64,000 bases of DNA from Prauserella rugosa. Its GTDB lineage: Bacteria; Actinomycetota; Actinomycetes; Mycobacteriales; Pseudonocardiaceae. Of the stretch, positions 34,143-42,405 are shown piece after piece (positions within the stretch are counted from its first letter, which is position 1; each line of letters opens with the position of its first letter). The stretch spans positions 186,001-250,000 of the forward strand of contig NZ_JOIJ01000001.1 in assembly GCF_000719975.1 (NCBI RefSeq), written 5' to 3'. The position numbers and the translations under genes are program-made. The notes beneath the pieces were generated by a model. It ran no database searches. It saw nothing but the letters and a program-made list of their open reading frames with translations, and was not told where the DNA came from.

Positions 34143-34685
34143 ATGGACGCCGACACGCGAGGTGCACGGCTGCTCAACGCGCGACTGATCAAGGAACGCA
34201 TCCAGGCCGTCGGGTGCGCGATCGTCGGCGTCGGCATGATCGTGCTCGGCATCTTCTCGCTCAACGACGACGAGGTCATGTGCGGTTCGCAGGCCATGGA
34301 GGCGGGCGAGGTGTGTGAGGAGACCAAGAACGGCGAGGTCACCGCCGAGCGCGGCCTGGAGGAGCAGGCCGACGACAACACGCTCACCGGTTGGCTGATC
34401 ACCGGCGGCGGCGTGGCCATGATCGTCGGGTCGTCGTTCTGGGCCGTCGGTGCCTTCACCCGCAAGAAGCGCGTGACCGCCGACGAGGCCGCCGCGGGCC
34501 TGACCCCCGCGACCGTCCACAAGGCACGCAAGGAGAACGGAACCCCGCCGCAGCAGCAGGCCTACGCCCACGCCGCACCGCAGTATCCGCCGCAGCCCGG
34601 CCACTCCCAGCCCTCGCAGCCGCACCAGCCGCAGAACTCCCACCAGCCGTATCCGCCACCGGCGCCGTACCAGCCGCATCGCTGA
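34143..34685 (+). CDS. Two-span membrane protein with Pro/Gln-rich tail
   Basis: 180 residues. Two hydrophobic segments (AIVGVGMIVLGIFSL; LITGGGVAMIVGSSFWAVGAF) flank a loop of about 45 residues with two Cys (MCGSQAM; VCEETKNG), probably extracytoplasmic and disulfide-linked. The C-terminal 60 residues are Pro/Gln/His-rich. The ATG at 34143 has GGAGG 7 bases upstream. I do not recognise a family. Confidence 0.75.
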   Translation: MDADTRGARLLNARLIKERIQAVGCAIVGVGMIVLGIFSLNDDEVMCGSQAMEAGEVCEETKNGEVTAERGLEEQADDNTLTGWLITGGGVAMIVGSSFWAVGAFTRKKRVTADEAAAGLTPATVHKARKENGTPPQQQAYAHAAPQYPPQPGHSQPSQPHQPQNSHQPYPPPAPYQPHR

Positions 34686-34759
34686 GAACGCGGCGGTACC
34701 ACCACCGCCGGTAAAACGGGAACCGCCTTTTCATCTGTGGCCTGTACGGTGCGGAACTC

Positions 34760-35359
34760 GTGAACGCCGGGTTCCCCGAAACCTTCGACCATCCCGGCCG
34801 CCGTCCGCACGAACTGCGGATGGCGGTCGAACCGAGAGCCCTGGTAGTCGTGGCCGGATTGCCGGGTTCGGGCAAAAGCACCCTGTTGCGTCACGCCAAA
34901 TCGGACACCGAGCTCGTCGTGCTCGATTCGGACACCACGCGCTGCCGGTTCCGGAACCTGTTGCCCGCGGCCGTTCCCTACGCCTACTACCGCCCGTTGG
35001 TGCATGCGGCGCATCGGTTGTACGTCAGCGTCGTCGTGCTGCGCGCGAGCGGAGTCGTGGTGGTGCACGACCCGGCGACCGGCGCGCCGACCCGCGTCTG
35101 GTTGACGACACTGGGTGCGCTCAGCGGGCGACGACGGCACTTCCTGTGGGTGGAGTGCCCGCCCGACAAGGCCGCCGCGGGGCAGCGCGCTCGCGGGCGC
35201 GTGGTGCGGAAGGGTTCGTTCGCCCGGCACGTCCGGCGCCTGCCGAGGGTTCGCGCCGCGTTGGAGTCCGGGCTGCGCGGATGGCACACCACCACCGTCG
35301 TCGAACGTGCCGACACCGCAGGCGGCCTGCGGTTGCGACTACGCAGGCAGCGGCGGTGA
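34760..35359 (+). CDS. P-loop ATP-binding protein (AAA_33-like small kinase)
   Basis: 199 residues. Walker A is GLPGSGKST about 35 residues in, followed by VVLDSDTTR, a DxD pattern as in zeta-toxin/polynucleotide-kinase-like small kinases, and basic helices near the end (GRVVRKGSFARHVRRL). It likely phosphorylates or binds a small molecule; the substrate is unknown. The start could be GTG 34760 or ATG 34820 (MAVEPRALVVVAG). Confidence 0.8.
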   Translation: MNAGFPETFDHPGRRPHELRMAVEPRALVVVAGLPGSGKSTLLRHAKSDTELVVLDSDTTRCRFRNLLPAAVPYAYYRPLVHAAHRLYVSVVVLRASGVVVVHDPATGAPTRVWLTTLGALSGRRRHFLWVECPPDKAAAGQRARGRVVRKGSFARHVRRLPRVRAALESGLRGWHTTTVVERADTAGGLRLRLRRQRR

Positions 35360-35362
35360 CCG

Positions 35363-35405
35363 GCCGTCCGGGGGACCGTCCACACCGGACGGCTCCCCGG
35401 ACGGC
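35363..35405. terminator. Bidirectional terminator-like hairpin
   Basis: A 19-base arm (35363-35381) pairs with 35387-35405 with two mismatches and a 5-base loop. It sits between the convergent P-loop kinase and tctA genes, overlapping neither stop. Confidence 0.65.
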
Positions 35406-35407
35406 GG

Positions 35408-36913
35408 TCAGCTGCCGACGGTCTGGCGCTTGCGCGCGAGCTTCACCGCGGGCGGCACGATCAGCGCGACCACGAGCAGGCCGTACAGCACCAACGCGAT
35501 CGGGCTGGAGAACAGCACGCCGACATCGCCCTGACTGATCGCCATGGCGCGGCGCAGTTCGGTCTCGGCGAGCGGTCCGAGGATCACCCCGATCAGCACC
35601 GGCGCGATCGGGAAACCGTAGCGGCGCAGGAGGAATCCGAGCGCGCCGACCGCGTAGAGCAGCACGACGTCGACCACCGAGCTCTTCGCCGTGTACACCC
35701 CGAGCGTGGCGAACACGACGATCCCCGCGTACAGGTAGTTGCGCGGGATGCGCAGCAGCTTGGCCCAGATGGGGGCGAACGGCAGGTTGATCAGCAGCAG
35801 GATCACGCTGCCGATGAACAGGCTCGCCAGCAGCGCCCAGATGAGGTCGGATTCCTCGGTGAACAGCAGCGGTCCCGGCTGCATGCCGTACTGCTGGAAC
35901 GCACCGAGCATGATCGCGGCGGTCGCCGACGTCGGAAGGCCGAGGCCGAGCAGCGGGACCAGCGAGGTCGCCGTCGTGGCGTTGTTGGCGGCCTCCGGCC
36001 CGGCGACGCCTTCGATGGCGCCCTTGCCGAACTCGCTGTCACCGCGGCGCCGCGCGAGACCGCGTTCGGCACCGTAGGACAGGAAGGTCGGGATCTCCGA
36101 CCCGCCCGCCGGAATCACGCCGAACGGCATGCCGAGCGCGGTGCCGCGCAGCCACGGCCGCCACGACCGGCCCCAGTCACGCCGTGACATCCACGGCCTG
36201 CCCGGTTTGATCGTCTGCGTGGCCGGCGTCCTGCCCGCCGTCGAGGCGACGTACAGCACCTCGCCGATGGCGAGGATTCCGACGGTCACCACGACGATGC
36301 TGATGCCGTCGAGTAGTTGCGGGGAACCGAAGGTGAACCGGACCGCACCGGACTGCTCGTCGATGCCGACGAGCGCGATCGTGAGGCCGAGCCCCAACGA
36401 GGTGAGGCCGCGGAGCTTGTTGCCCGCGACGATCGCGGCCGTCGCCACGAACGCGAAGATCGCCAGCGCGAAGAAGTCGGCCGGACCGAAGCTGACCGCC
36501 AAATCGACCATCACCGGCGAGAAGAACACCACCAGTGTCACCGCGATGATGCTGGCGATGAACGAGCCGATCACCGCGGCCGCGAGGGCTTGCGGTGCGC
36601 GGCCGCTCTTGGCCATCGGATAGCCCTCGAACGCCGTGACCATCGAGGAACTCTGCCCGGGGGTGTTCAGCAGGATCGCGGTCGTCGCACCGCCGAACTG
36701 GCCTCCGAAGTAGACACCGGCGAACATGATGAACGCGCCGGTGGGCTCCAACGTGAACGTCAGCGGCACCAGCAACGCGACGGCCATGGCCGTGCCGAGA
36801 CCGGGAAGCACGCCGACGGCGGTGCCCAGCACGACACCGATCAGACACCACAGCAGGTTCTCCGGGGTGAGCGCCTCGGCGAACCCGTTGGCGAGCAGTG
36901 ACAACGTCTCCAC
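35408..36913 (-). CDS. tctA: Tripartite tricarboxylate transporter permease, large subunit
   Basis: 501 residues, about eleven to twelve membrane segments. The glycine-rich [19 protein letters not shown] and [21 protein letters not shown] blocks are the TctA signature, as is [13 protein letters not shown]. It is the large membrane subunit of a TTT importer, working with TctB and the binding protein TctC. Last gene of the tctCBA operon, starting directly after the tctB stop. Confidence 0.95.
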   Translation of the reverse strand: METLSLLANGFAEALTPENLLWCLIGVVLGTAVGVLPGLGTAMAVALLVPLTFTLEPTGAFIMFAGVYFGGQFGGATTAILLNTPGQSSSMVTAFEGYPMAKSGRAPQALAAAVIGSFIASIIAVTLVVFFSPVMVDLAVSFGPADFFALAIFAFVATAAIVAGNKLRGLTSLGLGLTIALVGIDEQSGAVRFTFGSPQLLDGISIVVVTVGILAIGEVLYVASTAGRTPATQTIKPGRPWMSRRDWGRSWRPWLRGTALGMPFGVIPAGGSEIPTFLSYGAERGLARRRGDSEFGKGAIEGVAGPEAANNATTATSLVPLLGLGLPTSATAAIMLGAFQQYGMQPGPLLFTEESDLIWALLASLFIGSVILLLINLPFAPIWAKLLRIPRNYLYAGIVVFATLGVYTAKSSVVDVVLLYAVGALGFLLRRYGFPIAPVLIGVILGPLAETELRRAMAISQGDVGVLFSSPIALVLYGLLVVALIVPPAVKLARKRQTVGS

Positions 36914-37486
36914 TCAGACCACCGCCCCGAGGATCCCCGCGGGCAGCGCCATGCCCAGCCCCGCCGAGAACGCCAACTGCGCCACCGCCGACATCACGAA
37001 CGCGACACCGAGGTCACGCAACACGTTGCGGCCGCCGAGCGCGTAGGAGATGCCGAAGAACAATCCGGCTCCGGCGATCAGCCACCCCAGCGGTTCGAGC
37101 AACACGACGTGCAGCACCAGCGTCGCGGCCACCAACCCGAAGGGTTTCCAGTCGATGGCGGGTGGTGTGTCCGATTCGGACTCACCGGCGGCACCCTTTC
37201 CGTCGTCGGCAGGTTCGTCGTCGGCCGACTCGGTGCCGGCCGTCTCGGTGGCGGGTGCGCGGCGGAGGTGCTGCACGACGAGCAGCGCGCTCAGCACCAG
37301 CAGCAGGGCGCCCACCACGTACGGAAAGAACTGCGGACCGAGGAAGGACCCGTTGTCGGGGACGTCCATGGCCGCCGTGCGGACGAGCACGACGACGGCG
37401 ATGACCGCCACGGTTCCCGCGACGATCAGCTCACCGCGGGCTTTCCGGCCGCCCACCGGCGACCGTGGAGTCGTTGTGGTCGTCAT
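36914..37486 (-). CDS. tctB: Tripartite tricarboxylate transporter small permease
   Basis: 190 residues with four membrane segments: IVAGTVAVIAVVVLV near the N-terminus and three after residue 105 (FGLVAATLVLHVVLLEPLGW; FFGISYALGG; AQLAFSAGLGMALPAGIL). A charged, Glu/Asp-rich cytoplasmic loop lies between. Size and pattern fit TctB. The ATG overlaps the tctC stop (ATGA). Confidence 0.9.
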   Translation of the reverse strand: MTTTTTPRSPVGGRKARGELIVAGTVAVIAVVVLVRTAAMDVPDNGSFLGPQFFPYVVGALLLVLSALLVVQHLRRAPATETAGTESADDEPADDGKGAAGESESDTPPAIDWKPFGLVAATLVLHVVLLEPLGWLIAGAGLFFGISYALGGRNVLRDLGVAFVMSAVAQLAFSAGLGMALPAGILGAVV

Positions 37487-38523
37487 GCCAGCCCCAGCTC
37501 CTTGCTGATCTCGGTGATGCGGGCGGTCTCCTTCTCCACGAACCGTTCGAACGGCTCTCCGGTGAGGAAGGTGTCCTGCCATTCCTGGGTCTCGAGGGTG
37601 TCCTGCCACTGGCGCGTGCCGTGTACCTGTTCGAGGACCTCCTCCAGCGCCGCGCGTTGGTCGTCGGACAACCCGGGCGGGGCGACGACGCCGCGCCAGT
37701 TGGCCAGCTCCACGTCGACGTTCTGCTGGCGGAAGGTCGGAATGTCGATGCCGTCGACGGGTTCGGCCGCCGAGAGGCCGAGCGCCCGCACCTCGCCACT
37801 CTCGATCTGGGCGGCGAACTCGTCGTATCCCGAGACGCCGACATCGAGGCTGCCGTTGAGCAGACCGGCGACCGCCTCACCACCGCCCGCGTACGGGATG
37901 TAGTTCAGCCCGCCGGGATCGGCTCCGGACGCGTCCATCAGCATGCCCGCGAGCAGGTGGTCGGTGCCGCCGACCGAACCACCGCCGACCGCGACCGAAC
38001 GGGGGTCCGTGCGCCATTTCTCGAGCAGGTCGTCCAGGGTCCGGATCGGCGAGTCGGCGGGCACGACCACGACGCCGTAGTCATCGGCGAGCCGCGCGAT
38101 GGGGGTGACGTCGGTGAGGTTGCGCGGGGTTCCGGTGGCGGCGATCGAGCCCATCATGACCGTGCCGGTCATCATCAGCGTGTCGCCGCGTCCGGCCTGG
38201 TTGACCACGCGGGCGAGTCCGATGGCACCGCCCGCTCCGGGAACGTTCAGCACCTCCGTCGTCTTCGCGAGGCCCTCGCTGTCCACAACGGACTGGATCT
38301 CCCTGCCGACACTGTCCCATCCGCCGCCGGGAGCGGCGGGAACGGTGATGTGCAGGCGGTCGCGCGGTCCGGAACCGGCCTCGGCACTGCTGATGACATC
38401 GACCACGGCGACGCCGACGAGCGCGACGGTCGCGGCGATGGCGACGACCCGCGCCACCGGCCTCATCGCTCGCTTCGGTGGTCGCCCCGGGCTCGCGCTC
38501 TCTGGCGAGTCGCTCGCGCTCAT
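37483..38523 (-). CDS. tctC: Tripartite tricarboxylate transporter substrate-binding protein
   Basis: 346 residues. An N-terminal membrane-export segment (VVAIAATVALVGVAVVDVI) is followed by the Bug/TctC fold: ITVPAAPGGGWDSVGR, NVPGAGGAIGLARVVNQ, PIARLADDYGVVVVPADSPI and AVGGGSVGGTDHL. No lipobox Cys, so it is either cleaved or remains anchored by the segment. It captures the carboxylate outside the membrane. The ATG at 38523 has AAGGAG 5 bases upstream. First gene of tctCBA, divergent from iclR. Confidence 0.93.
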   Translation of the reverse strand: MSASDSPESASPGRPPKRAMRPVARVVAIAATVALVGVAVVDVISSAEAGSGPRDRLHITVPAAPGGGWDSVGREIQSVVDSEGLAKTTEVLNVPGAGGAIGLARVVNQAGRGDTLMMTGTVMMGSIAATGTPRNLTDVTPIARLADDYGVVVVPADSPIRTLDDLLEKWRTDPRSVAVGGGSVGGTDHLLAGMLMDASGADPGGLNYIPYAGGGEAVAGLLNGSLDVGVSGYDEFAAQIESGEVRALGLSAAEPVDGIDIPTFRQQNVDVELANWRGVVAPPGLSDDQRAALEEVLEQVHGTRQWQDTLETQEWQDTFLTGEPFERFVEKETARITEISKELGLA

Positions 38524-38626
38524 GGTGCTCCTTCGCGTACGTCGTCGGGCGCGGCAGCCGTGCGGCACCCCCAGACGAGGTGGGGCGCGGGCGGTGCACA
38601 CGGCGATCCTTCACCAGCGTGGCGGG

Positions 38627-38641
38627 GTCCATTAGATGGAC
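38627..38641. promoter_or_regulatory. Inverted repeat in the tctC-iclR divergent region
   Basis: GTCCAT-TAG-ATGGAC is a perfect 6-3-6 inverted repeat midway between the tctC (38523) and iclR (38724) starts. It is the only clear dyad in the 200-base divergent region and so the best candidate operator for the IclR regulator. Confidence 0.4.
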
Positions 38642-38723
38642 TTTCAGAACCACTCTGCGGATCGTGCGTTACTATAGAGATCGACCACGTCCGCGACAAC
38701 GTCCGTGCGGGAGTTGATTTCGC

Positions 38724-39500
38724 GTGCCCACCACCGACGGCACCTCGCCCGATTCCGGGGCTGCCTCGCCGGTCCGCAGCGTGGTGCGCGCACTGGACCT
38801 GCTCGCCCTGTTCACCGAGGACCGCGCCACGTGGAGTGTGCGCGAACTGACCCAGGCCAGCGGACTGGCCAAGACCACGGTGCTTCGCCTCGTCGACACA
38901 CTGCAGCAGCGTGGCCTGCTCTGGCCGGACGAGCAAGGACGGATTTCGGCCGGACCGGGACTGTTGCGGTGGGCCAACCTCGCGCAGGCCACCTGGCGGG
39001 CGCCGGAGGAGGCCCGGCGGGTCATGCGGGAGTTGTCGGACACCTGCGGCGAGACGGTGAATCTGTACGTGCGCTCCGGCTCGCACCGCATCTGCATCGA
39101 ACAGCAGGAGGGGACACGCAACCTCCGGCACATCGTGCGGGTCGGCGACGAACTCCCGCTGTGGGGCGGTGCCGCCAGCAAGGTGCTCCTCGACGGCGCC
39201 GACGACGAGACCCTCGCGGCCGTCGCGGCAGCCGACCCGCGCGGCAGAACCGTCACCGAGCTGCGCGAGGAGGTCGACGAGGCACGGCGCGCGGGATACG
39301 CGGTCAGCCACGGCGAACGTGAGGTCGGCGCGTCCGGCGTCGCAGCGCCGATCGTGACCGGAGACGACGTGGTGATCGGCGCGCTCGCGCTCGGCGGCCC
39401 CACCCCACGCTTCACCGACGACGCGGTGGCGGACTTCAGCGCCGCGGTGCAGGACGCGGCGCGACGGATCTCGGACATCGGCCTCGGAGGGGCGGCGTGA
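38724..39500 (+). CDS. IclR-family transcriptional regulator
   Basis: 258 residues. The N-terminal winged helix (VVRALDLLALFTEDRATWSVRELTQASGLAKTTVLRLVDTL) is followed by the effector-binding domain (MRELSDTCGETVNLYVRSG; LPLWGGAASKVLLDGA; GYAVSHGEREVGASGVAAPI). IclR proteins bind small carboxylates or aromatics. GTG start with GGGAG about 10 bases upstream. It overlaps caiB by GTGA and faces tctCBA, so it probably controls both uptake and catabolism. Confidence 0.94.
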   Translation: MPTTDGTSPDSGAASPVRSVVRALDLLALFTEDRATWSVRELTQASGLAKTTVLRLVDTLQQRGLLWPDEQGRISAGPGLLRWANLAQATWRAPEEARRVMRELSDTCGETVNLYVRSGSHRICIEQQEGTRNLRHIVRVGDELPLWGGAASKVLLDGADDETLAAVAAADPRGRTVTELREEVDEARRAGYAVSHGEREVGASGVAAPIVTGDDVVIGALALGGPTPRFTDDAVADFSAAVQDAARRISDIGLGGAA

Positions 39501-40702
39501 CCGGCGGACTACTGGACGGCATTCGGGTACTGGATCTGACGAACGTGCTCGCCGGGCCGTACGCCAGCTATCAACTCGGCCTCTTCGGCGCCGACGTCGT
39601 CAAGATCGAGACGCCAGGAAGCGGGGACCTCGCCCGCCAGCTCGGTGCGGACCCCGACCTGAACAAGGCGCACCTGGGCACCTCGTTCCTGGCCCAGAAC
39701 GGCGGCAAACGTTCGCTGACGCTGAACCTGAAGACCGACCGGGGCAAACAGATCTTCGCCGACCTGGTGCAAAACAGCTCGGTGGTGCTCGAGAACTTCC
39801 GGCCAGGCGTGCTCGCCAGGCTCGGATTCGACTGGGAACGGCTGAGCGAGCTCAACCCGCGCCTCGTCTACTGCGCCATCTCCGGGTTCGGCCAGCGAGG
39901 GCCGATGGCCGACCGGCCCGCCTACGACCAGATCATCCAGGGCCTGTCGGGGATGATGAGCGCCACCGGAACCCCCGACACGGCGCCGTTGCGGGCCGGC
40001 TATCCGATCTCCGACACGCTCGGCGGCATGGCCGCCGCGTTCGCCGTGTGTGCCGCGTTGTCCCACGCCGCACGTACCGGCGAGGGCACCTGTCTGGATC
40101 TGTCCATGATGGACACGGCGATGACGGCGATGGGCTGGGCGATGTCGAACTACCTCATCGCCGGCGTGCAACCACAGGCCATGGGCAACGAGAACGCCAC
40201 GGCGGCACCGTCGGGCACGTTCCGCACCGCCGACGGACACCTCAACATCGCGGCCAACAAGCAGCAGCAGTTCGAGACACTGTGCGTCGAGATCGGCCGC
40301 CCCGAACTGCGCACCGATCCGCGGTTCGCCGCGCGCGAGGACCGCAAGACGTATCGCGAACAGCTCCGCGAGGAGCTCGAGGTCGGACTGCGGACCCGGA
40401 CCGCCGAGCACTGGGAACGCGTGCTGTCGGCCGCCGGTGTCCCGGCCGCGCGCGTACTCGACGTGCCCGAGGTGCTGGAACTGGACCAGGTGCGGGAACG
40501 CGAACTCGTCCACGAACTGCCCTTCCCCGGCGCCGATTCCGGCACCGTGCGCGTCCTCGGCAGCGGCGTGCAGGTGAACGGGAAGGCCGCCGCGCCGACC
40601 AGTCCGCCGCCGCTGCTCGGCGAGCACACCGACGAACTGCTCGCCGACCTCGGCTACGGCGTCGACGAGATCACCGAACTACGCGACGCGGGAGTGGTAT
40701 GA
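39497..40702 (+). CDS. CaiB/BaiF family CoA-transferase
   Basis: 401 residues of the class III CoA-transferase family. LDGIRVLDLTNVLAGPYASYQLGLFGADVVKIE is the N-terminal signature, and the catalytic Asp is in LDLSMMDTAMT. It moves CoA between carboxylic acids. Coupled to iclR (GTGA) and to the citryl-CoA lyase-like gene (ATGA), so its likely job is to activate the acid imported by TctABC as a CoA thioester. Donor and acceptor cannot be read from sequence. Confidence 0.93.
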   Translation: MTGGLLDGIRVLDLTNVLAGPYASYQLGLFGADVVKIETPGSGDLARQLGADPDLNKAHLGTSFLAQNGGKRSLTLNLKTDRGKQIFADLVQNSSVVLENFRPGVLARLGFDWERLSELNPRLVYCAISGFGQRGPMADRPAYDQIIQGLSGMMSATGTPDTAPLRAGYPISDTLGGMAAAFAVCAALSHAARTGEGTCLDLSMMDTAMTAMGWAMSNYLIAGVQPQAMGNENATAAPSGTFRTADGHLNIAANKQQQFETLCVEIGRPELRTDPRFAAREDRKTYREQLREELEVGLRTRTAEHWERVLSAAGVPAARVLDVPEVLELDQVRERELVHELPFPGADSGTVRVLGSGVQVNGKAAAPTSPPPLLGEHTDELLADLGYGVDEITELRDAGVV

Positions 40703-41517
40703 GCGAGACGACCGGCCGAGACGAGCAGAGTGCCGCTGCGGCGTACTGGGCGACCGGGCTCGTGCGGATCAAGCCGGGTGAGATCGCGTTGCGCGGTTAC
40801 CCCATCGAGGAGCTGATCGGGCGGTTCTCGTTCGTCGACATCGCGTGGCTCATGGTGCGGGGCGAACTGCCGACCGTGCCCGAGTCGCGGCTGCTGGAGG
40901 CGGCGTTGACGGCGGCGGTCGATCACGGACCGCAGGCGCCGTCGATCGCCGCGGCGCGCATGGCCGCCACGTGCGGCGTCGGGCTGAACAACGCGATGGC
41001 CACGGGCGTCAACCTGCTCGGCGACGTGCACGGCGGCGCGGGCCAGCAGTGCATGGAGGTGCTCGACGACGTCCTCGCGCGCGTGCGCGCGGGCGAGGAC
41101 CTGGCGACCGCGGTCGGCGAGGTGCTCGCCGAGCACCGCTACGTCCCCGGGTTCGGCCACCGCTTCCATCCGCGCGATCCGCGCCGCGATCCGCTGCTCG
41201 GACTGGTGGAACAGGCGCGAGACGACGGCGTCGTGGCCGGCGATCACCTGGCCGCGGCCGTGGAGATCGAACGGCAGCTGGCGCGGAAGTCGAGCAAGCC
41301 GATCCCCATGAACATCGACGGCGCCACGGCGGTGATCTACGGCGAACTCGGGTTCACGCCGGAACTGGCACGTGGACTGTTCGTGCTGTCCCGCTCGGTC
41401 GGCATCCTGGCCCACGCCTGGGAGGAACGACAGAGCGGAACCCGCATCAAGGGCCCGGTGCCGCGGCCGGTCCTCGCCGACTACACCGGGCCGGACCTGC
41501 GCGAACCGCCCCGCTGA
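40699..41517 (+). CDS. Citryl-CoA lyase-like protein (citrate-synthase fold)
   Basis: 272 residues, much shorter than citrate synthase (about 380-430) but matching stand-alone citryl-CoA lyases. RIKPGEIALRGYPIEELIG opens the domain; HGGAGQQCMEV, GFGHRFHPRDPR and MNIDGATAVIYGELGF give the His/Asp site and CoA-binding loops. Expected reaction: retro-Claisen cleavage of a (citryl- or analogous 3-hydroxyacyl-)CoA to acetyl-CoA plus an oxoacid. Translationally coupled to the CoA-transferase gene. Confidence 0.85.
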   Translation: MSETTGRDEQSAAAAYWATGLVRIKPGEIALRGYPIEELIGRFSFVDIAWLMVRGELPTVPESRLLEAALTAAVDHGPQAPSIAAARMAATCGVGLNNAMATGVNLLGDVHGGAGQQCMEVLDDVLARVRAGEDLATAVGEVLAEHRYVPGFGHRFHPRDPRRDPLLGLVEQARDDGVVAGDHLAAAVEIERQLARKSSKPIPMNIDGATAVIYGELGFTPELARGLFVLSRSVGILAHAWEERQSGTRIKGPVPRPVLADYTGPDLREPPR

Positions 41518-41538
41518 CGATCGGACACCCCTCGGCCG

Positions 41539-42387
41539 TCACCTGCCTGCGTAGGGCACGGCGCGTACGAGGCGCACGCGCACCGTACGTCCGCTGGGCA
41601 CGGTGTAGGTCCGCTCCTCGCCCTGGACCGCACCGGTCAGCGCCCTGCCGAGGGGCGAGTCCGGCGAGTACGTCTCCAAGCCGTCGCCGCCGGCACCGTC
41701 CCGTACGCCCAGCAGGAAGGTCTCGGTCGCTTCGTCGTCGTCGAACCGCACGGTCAGCACCATGCCCGGCTCGGCGACCCCGTCGTCAGGCGGCGCCTCA
41801 CCCACGACCGCACGGTGCAGCAACGCCTCGAGCTCCCGGACGCGGGACCGCACCCGGCTCGTGTGGAGCGCACGGTCGTCCCCGTCGAACGCCTCCGCGC
41901 CGGATCCGCAGTCGCCCTGCCTGCGCAGCTCGGCGAGTTCGTGCCGGAGCCGGTCGAAGGCCTCGGCGGTGAGCCATACGGTGTCGCTGTCGGTCATGGT
42001 CGTCCCTCGTGAGTCGCTCGGTATCGAAGCCGGCGGTGTCGTGGCCGGCGGTGTCGTGGCCGGCGGTGTCGTGGCCGGCGGTGTCGTGGCCGGCCGTGTC
42101 GAAGCCGGCGGTGTCGTGGCTCGTGAGCTCGGGCTGTGGGGTGTCTGTGGCGGGGGTACGGAAAACGACCCCGTCGTGGATCCGGCCGTTCCGCGGCGCC
42201 GCGCGAGTTCGTCGTCCAGGTCGTCGGCGAAGCCGGCGGCGATGCGTTCGAGCACGTCACGCTGGGTCCGCAAGAGGTGGTTCTCGACGCGCAACCACTC
42301 CAGTTCGGCACGTTCGTCCGCGGTGATCGGGACGTGCCGGGCGTCGTCCGGCCGCCGCCGCGGATGCGGGCCGGTCTCGTCGGCCAT
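41539..42387 (-). CDS. GreA/GreB-like elongation factor domain with N-terminal extension
   Basis: 282 residues if read from 42387. The C-terminal 152 residues from an internal ATG at 41997 (with GAGGG about 7 bases upstream) form a GreA/GreB-like protein: a helical hairpin (LTAEAFDRLRHELAELRRQG) and the FKBP-like C-terminal domain (TYSPDSPLGRALTGAVQGEERTYTVPSG). The N-terminal 60 residues (ADERAELEWLRVENHLLRTQRDVLERIAAGFA) are a coiled coil. It is linked by a Pro/Thr repeat and looks weakly like the end of IS3-type OrfA proteins. The internal start may be the real gene and the upstream part a separate or decayed reading frame. Confidence 0.7.
   Translation of the reverse strand: MADETGPHPRRRPDDARHVPITADERAELEWLRVENHLLRTQRDVLERIAAGFADDLDDELARRRGTAGSTTGSFSVPPPQTPHSPSSRATTPPASTRPATTPPATTPPATTPPATTPPASIPSDSRGTTMTDSDTVWLTAEAFDRLRHELAELRRQGDCGSGAEAFDGDDRALHTSRVRSRVRELEALLHRAVVGEAPPDDGVAEPGMVLTVRFDDDEATETFLLGVRDGAGGDGLETYSPDSPLGRALTGAVQGEERTYTVPSGRTVRVRLVRAVPYAGR
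42016..42118. repeat. 15-bp tandem repeat in the Gre-like gene
   Basis: About six units of the type GTGTCGTGGCCGGCG, most identical, encode (A)TTPP repeats on the minus strand. The block sits between the coiled-coil segment and the internal ATG of the Gre-like domain. Confidence 0.9.
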
Positions 42388-42405
42388 GGCTGTCCGCCCG
42401 TCCGG

